The position numbers were made by a program, and so were the translations under genes. The notes beneath the pieces were generated by a model. That model saw only the letters and a program-made list of their open reading frames with translations, ran no database searches and had not been told where the DNA came from. DNA of 64,000 nucleotides from Bacteroidales bacterium (lineage in GTDB: Bacteria; Bacteroidota; Bacteroidia; Bacteroidales; UBA932). Position 1 is the first letter of the stretch, and the number at the start of each line of letters is the position of its first letter. Location: NCBI GenBank assembly GCA_017938925.1, contig JAGBAO010000002.1:62001-126000 (forward strand), given 5' to 3'. Below are positions 29,325-38,100 of this stretch, one piece after another.

Positions 29325-30788
29325 ATGAAAGCAGAACTTAAAAACAGAAAGCCGAAAGCAGGTCTCCTGCTTATCGCTTCACCAAGATTCAAGAACCTGT
29401 ATGGACCTCAGAGAGGTACTTATGGTGAAAGAAAGGCTGAAGCCGTAAAAGGCATCAAGGCAACAATGGACTTCCTTGACCTTGTCGATCCCGGCATCGT
29501 ATATGAAAGAGAGGATGCCCAGAAGGCAATGGACATGTTCTATGCAGAGAAGGTTGACTTCATCTATGCGGAATTCCTTTCTTGGAGCGAGGACTTTGCG
29601 TGGATAAGATTCCTGCGCGACTGTCCTCAGATTCCTATAATATTCTGCAATGTTGCAAAGCCTAAGATGACGTTCGAGACTACCCTCGACGAGGATGATT
29701 TCGTGGACTACCTCTGCGCCGGCACACTCGTAGGTTCACTCGAAGGTTCAGGAAGCATCAAGAGGGTACCTCGCAAGATGGTCAAGACCATACTCGGCAC
29801 ACGCGAGCAGGTGACAGAACAGCTCAAGGTCTATGCAAACGCAGCAAAGACACGTGCAATCCTCCGCAACTCGAACGTAGGCCTCATGGCAAACATGAAC
29901 GAGGCAATGTGGAGCACATATATCGACAACTACGACCTCTTCACCAAGATCGGTCCTGAAATCCACTACCTCCCATACAGTGATTACGGAATCGAGATAG
30001 AGAACCTCACAGATCAGGAGGTGAAGGAGTATGCAGATGAGCTCACCAGCAAGTACAAGATGATGGATGATGTAGAATACGACAAATTCATCGGCTGTGT
30101 GAAAGCGACTCTCGGTATCAAGAAACTAGCAGAGAAGAACAACATTGACTGCTACGTATACAATGATATCGATCAGGCTACATTCAAGACAGCAGGATGC
30201 CGCGCTGGTTTCTACCCTCAGTGGTTCAATGAAAATGTCAGCGTACTTGTACCTGAGGCTGATATAGGAGCCGGTATCATCACTTATGTCCTCAAGCTCA
30301 TGACAGGCAAGAACATCAACTTCATCGAGCCTTTCCACATCGAGGATGACTTCGGCACATTCGCTGGCGGACATGCTGGTCCTAATGACCACAACGACCC
30401 ACAGTGGCAGGATAACGTCATCATTTCACGTGACGTACGCTTCGCAAAAACCCACTGGAAGTATGCAGGTGCCCCATTTGCTTGGAACCGTTTCAGCCCA
30501 GGAATGAAAACAGTTGCAGGTTTGTACGAGGAGGACGGAAAATACAAGCTCATCACCTTCATGGTAGAGAGTCTTTCGGAGAAGGACACCCCACAGAGCA
30601 ACAAGAAGCACCTTCTTGCAACATACAGCCACGGTATCTTCAAGCCGGTTGTCCCTGTAAAGGAACTCTGGGAGCAGGTTCTCAGGATCGGTGCCACACA
30701 GCACTACGCTATCGTGGACGGCGACTACCGCAAGGAACTTGAAGACTTCGCCGAGATTATGGAATTCGAATTCTACAGCATCAAGTAA
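29325..30788 (+). CDS. L-arabinose/L-fucose isomerase-like protein
   Basis: A 487-residue cytoplasmic protein with no signal peptide. It has the general layout of the AraA/FucI fold: an N-terminal domain with AGLLLIASPRFKNLYG, a middle domain with VGLMANMNEAMWSTYIDN, acidic and histidine clusters for metal binding (GIITYVLKLMTGK, IEPFHIEDD, FAGGHAGPNDHND, about 345-357) and a C-terminal beta-barrel-like end. It is only distantly related to classical AraA, so the substrate is not predictable. Aldose-ketose isomerisation is the expected chemistry. It lies between the MFS transporter (2 nt) and a phosphomannose-isomerase-like gene (35 nt), within one operon. Confidence 0.75.
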   Translation: MKAELKNRKPKAGLLLIASPRFKNLYGPQRGTYGERKAEAVKGIKATMDFLDLVDPGIVYEREDAQKAMDMFYAEKVDFIYAEFLSWSEDFAWIRFLRDCPQIPIIFCNVAKPKMTFETTLDEDDFVDYLCAGTLVGSLEGSGSIKRVPRKMVKTILGTREQVTEQLKVYANAAKTRAILRNSNVGLMANMNEAMWSTYIDNYDLFTKIGPEIHYLPYSDYGIEIENLTDQEVKEYADELTSKYKMMDDVEYDKFIGCVKATLGIKKLAEKNNIDCYVYNDIDQATFKTAGCRAGFYPQWFNENVSVLVPEADIGAGIITYVLKLMTGKNINFIEPFHIEDDFGTFAGGHAGPNDHNDPQWQDNVIISRDVRFAKTHWKYAGAPFAWNRFSPGMKTVAGLYEEDGKYKLITFMVESLSEKDTPQSNKKHLLATYSHGIFKPVVPVKELWEQVLRIGATQHYAIVDGDYRKELEDFAEIMEFEFYSIK

Positions 30789-30823
30789 TTTAGTTTTTTA
30801 ATAACAAATAAACATCAAAGACA

Positions 30824-32695
30824 ATGAGTTTTATGTACAACCCGTTTCCGTTTGATGATCCAAAGCCGATCAACAGACCGAAACTTTCAGAAGAAACAAT
30901 CAATTCAGTAGTTACAGGCGGTACGCCTAATGTTGCCAAGAAGTTTTTTGCAGGGATAGCTGACAGAATCCAGTCAGAAGGTGTCATCGTCGGAATCGAC
31001 GGTTATACAACTACAAACTGGAAGCAGTTTGTGGACCTTCTTGCAAGAGAGTGCACCATTGCTGGTGTTGAACTTGAGGTTGTAGACTCGCTTGCAGCAG
31101 TTCTCAAACCAAATGAGGTAATCGACGAGATGATCGACTCACGCCTTATTTGGGACACCAAGATCGACCCTACCCTCCTCTACGGAAAGCTCTATCATGG
31201 TGGTTACATCGGACTGTTTGACGAAGCTAAGGTTGCTCACTTCCAGAAGGCAGTTCCTGCAATGAAAGCTCCAGGCAAACTCGTCGTCGTTGCAGGATAC
31301 GGTTCTATGATAGCCGAATTCCGTGACATGTATGACGTAAAGTGCTGGTTCGACATCACTCCTATGAGGAGCATTCTCCGCATCAGAAACGGTGAGTATG
31401 CCAACATCGGCAAGGAGCATCCCGGCATCATCAACCGCACAATCCGTCGCTGCTACTACTGTGATTTTGAGTGCGCCGTACAGCTCAGAAAAGATCTCTG
31501 GAAAAACAACGTTCCTGATTTCTTCTTCATCGACAACGACCATGGCAAACTCCAGATGATGCCTTATGCTTCATTTACAGACATCTGCGCACAGCTGGTA
31601 AAATATCCGTTCAGAACCAAGCCTTGCTATCTTGAAGGCGTATGGGGCGGATCATACATGAAAGAGCATCGTAACCTCCCTAAGGAGATGAGAAACGCTG
31701 CATGGGTATTCGATTTCATTCCTATGGAGGTCAGTGTCCTTGTAGAAGTTGGTAACGAGACTCTCGACATCAACTACTGCACATTCGTCCACAAGGAGGG
31801 CGTGAATCTTATGGGAGAGAAGTGCGTCAACAAGTACCAGGGTTATTTCCCTATCCGTTTCAATTGGGATGACTCTTACCACTCTACCGGCAACATGAGC
31901 GTTCAATGCCATTCAGACGGAAAGTTCAATATTGAGAACTACGATGAGTTCGGCCGTCAGGACGAGAGCTACTATGTAGTCGTGACAGGTCATGAGGCAA
32001 AGACGTTCATTGGGTTCCGTGACGACGCTGATATCCCTCAGTTCTTCAAGGAAATCGAGGATGCGGATACAAAGCAGATACCATGCGACTACATGAAGTA
32101 TGTAAGCTACGAGCCTTCTGTGCCAGGTCTTCAAGTAATGCTTCCTGCAGGTACAATCCACTCAAGCGGACGTAACCAGGTGATTCTTGAGATCGGTTCG
32201 CTCACAATCGGTTCATATACGTACAAGATGTACGACTATCTCCGTCTTGATTTCGATGGCAAGCAGCGTCCAATCCACACATATCTTGGTGAGAAGTGCG
32301 TGAATCAGGACAGAAGATATTCAGTTATCCACGACCCGAACAGTCCGGACTACATCGTTCAGGAGCCTCGTCTTGATGCTAAGGGAGAAGGCTGGGAAGA
32401 GTACATCCTTGGTGAGAACCCTCAGATGTACATCTCACTCCGTCGCCTCGAATTCGAAAAGGTATGCGAACAGGATACAAAGAACGAGAAGTTCCATGTG
32501 CTCACACTCGTGGACGGTGACAAGGTGCGTATCCGCAGTGTAGAACATCCTGAGCGTTATTTCGACCTTGATTTCATGGAAATTGCCTGCGTTCCTGCAA
32601 ATATGGGCAAGTACGTTGTTGAGAACCTTGGCAAGGAGCCTGTCCGCATCCACAAGACAACTCTTCGAGAAGGATTTGAAAATGACCCAAAATAA
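30824..32695 (+). CDS. Mannose-6-phosphate-isomerase-like enzyme with degenerate kinase-like N-terminal domain
   Basis: A 623-residue protein. Residues about 30-260 resemble a uridine-kinase-type P-loop domain, but GIDGYTTTNW stands where a Walker A lysine should be, so ATP binding is doubtful. Residues about 270-620 follow class I mannose-6-phosphate isomerases: CYLEGVWGGSYM, then metal-ligand segments SVQCHSDG (compare SVQVHPDD), QDESYYVV (compare KTEMWYVL) and LPAGTIHSSG (compare IPAGTVHA). The ligands appear intact, so the isomerase half should be active. A second, simple isomerase of this family is truncated at the operon end, leaving this one as the only intact copy in the window. It overlaps the ROK kinase by 14 nt. 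Confidence 0.78.
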   Translation: MSFMYNPFPFDDPKPINRPKLSEETINSVVTGGTPNVAKKFFAGIADRIQSEGVIVGIDGYTTTNWKQFVDLLARECTIAGVELEVVDSLAAVLKPNEVIDEMIDSRLIWDTKIDPTLLYGKLYHGGYIGLFDEAKVAHFQKAVPAMKAPGKLVVVAGYGSMIAEFRDMYDVKCWFDITPMRSILRIRNGEYANIGKEHPGIINRTIRRCYYCDFECAVQLRKDLWKNNVPDFFFIDNDHGKLQMMPYASFTDICAQLVKYPFRTKPCYLEGVWGGSYMKEHRNLPKEMRNAAWVFDFIPMEVSVLVEVGNETLDINYCTFVHKEGVNLMGEKCVNKYQGYFPIRFNWDDSYHSTGNMSVQCHSDGKFNIENYDEFGRQDESYYVVVTGHEAKTFIGFRDDADIPQFFKEIEDADTKQIPCDYMKYVSYEPSVPGLQVMLPAGTIHSSGRNQVILEIGSLTIGSYTYKMYDYLRLDFDGKQRPIHTYLGEKCVNQDRRYSVIHDPNSPDYIVQEPRLDAKGEGWEEYILGENPQMYISLRRLEFEKVCEQDTKNEKFHVLTLVDGDKVRIRSVEHPERYFDLDFMEIACVPANMGKYVVENLGKEPVRIHKTTLREGFENDPK

Positions 32696-33596
32696 AGCTT
32701 ACATAGTAATGGACGTTGGAGGGACTTTCATCAAGTCCGGAATAATGTCTGCTGACGGAGTGCTTCTTGACGGAAGTCAGCAGACTGTTCCTATCAACTC
32801 TGACGGAACCAAGGAAGAAATCTGTAATTCCCTGACATCGGCTGTATGCCAGGGAATTTCTCTTGCCAGATACTACGGATACTCCCCTGCTGGTGTGGGA
32901 ATCTGCATGCCAGGACCTTTCAATTACATAACCGGTATATCCGCCATGGTGCATAAGTTTGCCGCCATCAAGGATATTCCGTTGACAGATGTAATTAAAG
33001 AAGCTTTGGATGGCCTCGATGTACCTGTAGTCTTTGGACATGACGTAAATACACAGCTCTTCGGTGAAATGTGCGGAGGTAACGGCATAGGGTTCGCCAA
33101 TGCTTGTCTTGTATCACTCGGTACAGGACTCGGATTCGCAATGGCTGCTGAAGGCAATGTACTCATGACACCTACAGGCTCCCCTCTTGTAAGCATCTGG
33201 AATCTTCCTTACAACGGTGGTATTCTGGAAGACTATGCATCCAAGAGAGGTTTCTACAACACATGGCAGATTGTTACAGGAATCAGACCTGCTGATGAAA
33301 TGACGGTCGCAGAAATGGGCCGCCTTGCAGGAGAAGGCGACGTTACCGCGTTGGAGGTGTTCCGCAGAGTGGGATCTTTCATTGGACAGAACATCAAGGA
33401 AAAGATTAAGGAATACAAGATCGAATGCCTTCTGTTCGGTGGCCAGATATCACGTTCTTTCCGATTCATGGAAGAGGCCGTGCGCAATGAACTCAAAGAC
33501 ATCCCAGGTCTGAAAATTAATACGGTCTCTGATTTCAGCAATGCTGCGTTCAAAGGATTGGTGGAAATGATGAACAATCAATATTCGACATTCTGA
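32682..33596 (+). CDS. ROK-family sugar kinase
   Basis: A 304-residue kinase. ATG 32682 was chosen because the glycine-rich start VMDVGGTFIKSGIM follows directly and an AAGGA ribosome-binding site precedes it; an open frame to 32568 is only overlap with the upstream gene. GHDVNTQLFGEMCGGNG (about 116-132) has the catalytic aspartate, and SLGTGLGFAM the second phosphate loop. The usual ROK zinc motif (C-x-C-G-x-x-G-C-x-E) is replaced by NGGILEDYAS, so zinc binding is lost. It would phosphorylate the sugar made or used by the isomerase, for example fructose or mannose, inferred from the adjacent phosphomannose isomerases. Confidence 0.88.
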   Translation: MTQNKAYIVMDVGGTFIKSGIMSADGVLLDGSQQTVPINSDGTKEEICNSLTSAVCQGISLARYYGYSPAGVGICMPGPFNYITGISAMVHKFAAIKDIPLTDVIKEALDGLDVPVVFGHDVNTQLFGEMCGGNGIGFANACLVSLGTGLGFAMAAEGNVLMTPTGSPLVSIWNLPYNGGILEDYASKRGFYNTWQIVTGIRPADEMTVAEMGRLAGEGDVTALEVFRRVGSFIGQNIKEKIKEYKIECLLFGGQISRSFRFMEEAVRNELKDIPGLKINTVSDFSNAAFKGLVEMMNNQYSTF

Positions 33597-33614
33597 CAAC
33601 AATATAGTTAGAAA

Positions 33615-33896
33615 ATGTACCCGTTAAAATTCCACCCCATATTCAAATCAATGATATGGGGTGGTGATAAATTGTGCCAATACAAAACAATCGATACCGA
33701 TCAGAAGAATATTGGTGAGAGTTGGGAACTCTCAGGAGTTCCCGGAAATGAGTCAGTTGTTTCAAACGGAGAGTTTGCCGGTAGGACCGTCATTGAACTC
33801 ATTAATGAATATGGCCCAGACCTGCTCGGGAACATCTTTGCGTATATCAGAGTACTCTCTATGCTTACGTGTCCCATCAGTTCCTTAAGAGCTTAA
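33615..33896 (+). pseudogene. manA: 5' fragment of class I mannose-6-phosphate isomerase
   Basis: The open frame gives 93 residues against about 310-330 for an intact enzyme. Residues 1-72 match the family opening (MYPLKFHPIFKSMIWGGDKL, IGESWELSGVPGNESVVSNG, ELINEYGPDLLG). After DLLG, where YARYG-like sequence and the metal-binding domain should follow, the frame runs into reversed integrase sequence and stops. No remaining part of the gene is visible downstream. The metal ligands are therefore lost. The gene was probably functional as the fifth gene of the operon before the insertion or deletion. Confidence 0.88.
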
Positions 33897-34051
33897 ATAT
33901 CTATTCCACGAGCAACTGCAGTCATGGCGAATGTATGCCTAAGGCCATGGAATGTAAGAGCCTTGGAAATCTTTGCTTTTTCAAGCCATTCTTTCAGCAT
34001 TTTGTTTGCACGATTGTTATCCCGGAAACCTTTGAACACAGCGGGAAATAA
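33841..34051 (-). pseudogene. Dead C-terminal remnant of a tyrosine recombinase
   Basis: Read on the minus strand, the sequence gives about 70 residues with a single internal stop. It contains the box II motif FHGLRHTFAM (His-x-x-Arg), then VARGIDI, a TAA stop at 33894-33896, then ELMGHVSIESTLIY with the catalytic histidine and tyrosine. The first part, FKGFRDNNRANKMLKEWLE, fits the same family. The N-terminal two thirds are missing, with the 5' end abutting the palindromic repeat at 34054. Its 3' end meets the broken mannose-6-phosphate isomerase gene. It belongs to a different subfamily from the intact integrase at 53757-54875. Confidence 0.85.
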
Positions 34052-34053
34052 CA

Positions 34054-34143
34054 AAAACGTCTAATAAGCTCTATATCAGCCTATTAGACGTTTTATGCTA
34101 TCAATAAATTTTAAATTATCAAAATTATAAGTATTTGATAATA
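34054..34143. repeat. Palindromic repeat, copy A
   Basis: A perfect 13-bp inverted repeat (AAAACGTCTAATA at 34054-34066 and its complement at 34082-34094, 15-nt loop), followed by a second hairpin (TTATCAAA 34116-34123, TTTGATAA 34134-34141). From about 34061 it aligns without gaps to copy B 816 bp downstream, with identical blocks such as AGCCTATTAGAC and AATTATAAGTA. The first hairpin with its T-run could also act as a bidirectional terminator. Confidence 0.75.
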
Positions 34144-34710
34144 AATTAGTTATATTTTTAGAATTACCACTCCAAAAGGCATACTGAATTGATTGTCAAT
34201 TACTTAAATGAGCCTCCGTATAAATTCGGTATAAAAATCCGGTTGCCGGTAGATAGGAATAACTAATATATCTTACCATCTGTCAAGCCTGTCACAAAGG
34301 AAGGAAACTATCTGCAAATAACGGACAAGAAATTACAACTATTTATTATTGTCTTGATTTTCAATAAGCTAGCGATACATTTTGTAACATGTGATTTTTA
34401 TGATGCAAGCCAAGGTCTGGCTATGAAACATTTCAGAGACGATTTCATCCGAATTCAACCTCGGAAAAAATCAGACCGCAATCGGAAAACATTCTCATCG
34501 CATTCTCGTCACAATCCCCTATTTTTCATAAAATTCCAATTGGATTTTTAGACTTGAAAATCCCGCTTAAATGCTATGAATCTCCTTCAAAATCTACTTT
34601 AGAATAAATCTACTGCATCATGATATTTACATTTCGCATACTTCAATCATGTGGCCCATTCAATCAAGCCATTGTATACCTATCAGCTATTCAATAACAC
34701 AATCAATATA
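34144..34710. other. AT-rich intergenic stretch without recognisable genes
   Basis: No convincing coding frame on either strand. One weak landmark is a near-direct repeat CATTCTCATC/CATTCTCGTC at 34490-34499 and 34501-34510; such short repeats can lie upstream of recombinase genes, and this one would be upstream of the dead recombinase. A 65-codon plus-strand frame (34354-34551) has no family signal and I do not call it. Confidence 0.5.
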
Positions 34711-34756
34711 GTTGCAAAGTAAACTATTATCGCTATATTGTGTTGCACAATAGTTT
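34711..34756 (+). promoter_or_regulatory. Relic promoter and operator of the XRE fragment
   Basis: GTTGC (34711-34715) and TATATTGT (34734-34741) resemble -33 and -7 elements. An 8-bp inverted repeat, AAACTATT (34721-34728) and AATAGTTT (34749-34756), brackets the -7 box, as expected for an autoregulated antitoxin-type gene. The gene it served is now truncated. Confidence 0.45.
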
Positions 34757-34770
34757 ATTTCTAATCTATT

Positions 34771-34866
34771 ATGGAAGACATCTACACACTATCAGACACC
34801 CAGATTGTCAAACGCATTGGAAACAAGCTCAAATCTATCAGGCTAAAAAGACAGATGATGCAATAA
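34771..34866 (+). pseudogene. N-terminal fragment of an XRE/HipB-like HTH regulator
   Basis: 31 codons: MEDIYTLSDTQIVKRIGNKL, then KSIRLKRQMMQ and a stop. RIGNKLKSIRLKRQM is the typical opening of a Cro/CI-type helix-turn-helix (helix 1), where family members continue with T-Q-x-x-L-A. Reading through the stop gives KIANRS, a plausible start of helix 2, before the palindromic copy B begins at about 34870. HipB-like antitoxins look like this, but no HipA-like gene remains nearby. Confidence 0.6.
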
Positions 34867-34869
34867 TGC

Positions 34870-34959
34870 AAAATAGCTAATAGATCGATTAATAGCCTAT
34901 TAGACATTTTTCTTGTAATTTAATTTAGAATTTATCTGAATTATAAGTAGTTGATTATC
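34870..34959. repeat. Palindromic repeat, copy B
   Basis: Contains CTAATAG (34877-34883) and CTATTAG (34897-34903) as an inverted repeat and then the same downstream blocks as copy A (AGCCTATTAGAC from 34894, AATTATAAGTA at about 34942). The alignment to copy A is ungapped over at least 80 bp, with roughly two thirds identity in the right-hand part. It directly follows the truncated XRE gene. Confidence 0.65.
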
Positions 34960-35098
34960 GACAACTTACGAAAATTTAGATTACCATCAACAGAAGATAT
35001 ATGAAAGCTATTGTCATCGAACGAATAAATGAATTATATCACAATTCCAATTCGTATCACTTTGTGCTTTTATAATCTAAAACATACTTCATTTTAGC

Positions 35099-35128
35099 TT
35101 GCCCATTCAATAATATTAGATATATTTG
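35099..35128 (+). promoter_or_regulatory. Promoter of the HTCS gene
   Basis: TTG (35099-35101), a 19-nt spacer and TATATTTG (35121-35128). The TTG at 35126 that could be read as a start codon is part of this -7 box, which fixes the true start at ATG 35150. Confidence 0.7.
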
Positions 35129-35149
35129 TTGTGGTCAACTAACATACAA

Positions 35150-38100
35150 ATGAAAACAAGAAGACTATTGTCACTTCTATTCGTGTTGATTTCAACACAC
35201 ATAGCTGGGGCGGATTTGACCTATCATCCGCTTAACAGAAATCAATTATACCAGACATTCAAAAATATATCTTTACCTATAGATGCGAATCTCGTCAATA
35301 CCGTTTTTCAAGATTCTAACGGGATGATATATTTTGGAACTCAGAGAGGGCTATATAGCTATAATGGCTATGACCTCCATGAGTATCAGGATGCTATGTA
35401 TCCTAACGGCAACTCGATATTTGCAATTATGCAATTCGATGAGCAATTTCTTTGCATTGGAACGGATCACGGCATTCGTTGGTTCAATCTGACAACTAAG
35501 GAGATAGAAGACTCATATTGCAACATCTCTTTTACTTCTGCTGTCAGGTCGCTCGCTATGTATGATGGGTATTTATGGGTAGGCACACGAGATCTTGGGC
35601 TTATGCGCATATCTCCTTATGAAGGGACAACCACATCAATGAATCCAGACAATGTATCTGAAACGACGATATATTCTTTGGAGGCTGCAGAAAACATGCT
35701 TTTTATCGCATCTTATGAGCATTTCAGCTATTATGACAAGCTTGATGATGCAAGACACATTGTCAAACTTGGATGCTCTGAAAGGATAATGGTCAATTCG
35801 TTACTATGGGATAAAGATAGAGGTTGTCTCTGGGTTGGAACCGAAGGCTATTTATATAATTTCAATATCGACTCACGTCGAATAAGCCGTCAACCTTTAC
35901 TTGCCGGCAATTCTTGTAAATCATTATCACTTGATGCCGACAATCACCTTCTCATTGGTACAGATGCTGGATTATTCGTTTACGATCCTATAAAAGAGTC
36001 ATGCATTCAAGTAGTACATGACTCAAGAAACAATAGTTCATTATGTAACAATATCATATGGGACATTTACAAAGATAAGAATCAGAATATCTGGTTAGCT
36101 ACAAACAGAGGCGTTTCTCTTGCACAGACTAACACCGGCCGACAGTTTGTTCATATTTCAGAGATTGTGCACTCAAGCGAGGGAAATCTGTTTACGCGCA
36201 TGCTTCTGGATTCATTCGGTGATTATTGGCTTGGCGGAGAAAACGGGCTGATTCATATTGCAGCCAAAGGGAAGGCGTATAATGCAACATGGTTTAGACA
36301 AGACTCCGAGGAGAGTCACCTGAAACATAATCGAATACGCCACATATACGAAGACAGTTCCCACGACATATGGATTGCCTCTGATGGAGGCGTGGGAAAG
36401 TACGACCGTGTCACTGAGAAGTTCAATTTCTTCAACATACAGGTTGACTCAACAGGCAAAAATGCCAATTGGGCGTATTCAATCCTAGAGGATAAGATCG
36501 GACGAGTATGGATTGCATCTTATATGGGAGGTCTGTTCGTCTGCAACAAGGAGACAATGGCAATACTTTACCACTTTGATGAAAATACAGGCATCGGTTC
36601 AAATGTATACCTCATGGAGGAGGGAGATGAGGAACGTATATGGGCAAGTACATCCAATGGACTGGTGGCTATTGATATCAACACTTTTGAGGTATATCAG
36701 TCAGGCTTTCATGTTGATAATATGATATACTTCGATGGAAATATATGGTATTCCGTCCTTGGAAAGTTATACCGTTATGACACATTGACCGAGAGTAATG
36801 AAAACATTCCTTTTTCTAAAACTTGCAGACAGATATTTAATTACATCAGAGAGGATGACAAAATCTGGTTCACTTCTTCAGAAGGACTTGCTTGCATCGA
36901 TCCGTCAATGGCAGTTATAACTACCGTTTCACCTACTGATAATTATTACCTTTGCGGTCTTTATAATAGTGCAAATGGCGAAATTGTTTTGGGAGGAGAG
37001 GATTGTATATTACGTATCAACATGAACAAAAATGAGATACAGCACAACTCTGCTACCCCCGTATTTGTCACATATATAGTTTCCAATGGTGAACTGATGC
37101 AACCAGATAAAGATTACACACTATCTGGTAACCGCATTGAATTTCACGAAGACACAGATTTCACGATTCAACTATCAACACTTTCATATGATTCGGAAGA
37201 GTCTTACTACTACAAATTTGACAATGAGACACAGTGGCAATCACTCGGCAAAGGACAAAATCATCTGGCATTAGTCAATTTATCCGGTGGTACATATTCT
37301 TTACAATTAAGCAATCGTAATCCGGAATCCGATCCCGACGCCATCATCAGCGAATACTCAATTCATATTCCGTATCCATGGTACATGAATTGGAAAGCGT
37401 TTGTAATATACGCCATACTTCTTGCAGGCACTATAGCAGCAGGAATCAGAATAATACACCTCAGGAATAAAAAGAAATTTGAGCTACGAGAGAAGGAGAG
37501 GTCTCTTGAATTATCCAACATGAAGATGGACTTCTTTGTCAACATCTCACATGAATTGAAGACTCCACTCAGTCTGATAATTGCCCCAGTCAGCAAAATG
37601 TTGACTGAAACAACAAATGCACGGCAGAGGGAGACCCTGACAAACATCCATAACAATGCACTCAGATTAAACACTCTGATTCATAAAGTCCTTGATTTCA
37701 AACAGATGGAAACAGAAAGTGAGAACACGCTTATTCGATCTCATGTGGAACTTGTAAATCTGATCAGAAGTTGTGTGGACACATTCTCTGCAATCACTGT
37801 AGAGAAGAATATCTCAGTAAATCTTCAATTACCGGAAGATGCTATTTGGGCAAACATTGATGTCCTCAAAATTGAATCTGCCGTGATAAATGTGTTGTCA
37901 AATGCTATAAAATATGCAAATCAAACAAATGGAAAGATAAGCATTGAGCTCAAACATGAAGATGACAATGCTGTCATAACTATATCTGATAATGGGCAAG
38001 GCATTGACAAAGATGAACTGTCATTGATATTCATCAGATATTTCCAAGGAAAAAACAGCAGGCAAAAGGAAGGTAGCGGTATCGGTCTGTACTTGGTAAA

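Noticed and set aside
32568..32681. 38-residue N-terminal extension of the ROK kinase
   Set aside because: It lies wholly inside the upstream gene in another frame, and ROK kinases begin at the glycine-rich loop.
34354..34551. 65-codon plus-strand frame in the AT-rich scar
   Set aside because: Basic, low-complexity translation with no recognisable motif or ribosome-binding site.
33897..35098. tRNA or classical att site in the scar
   Set aside because: I searched by eye for a cloverleaf and for perfect flanking direct repeats and found neither; only the diverged palindromic repeats are present.
35126..35149. TTG start for the HTCS gene
   Set aside because: The TTG is part of the -7 box TATATTTG; ATG 35150 begins a clean signal peptide.
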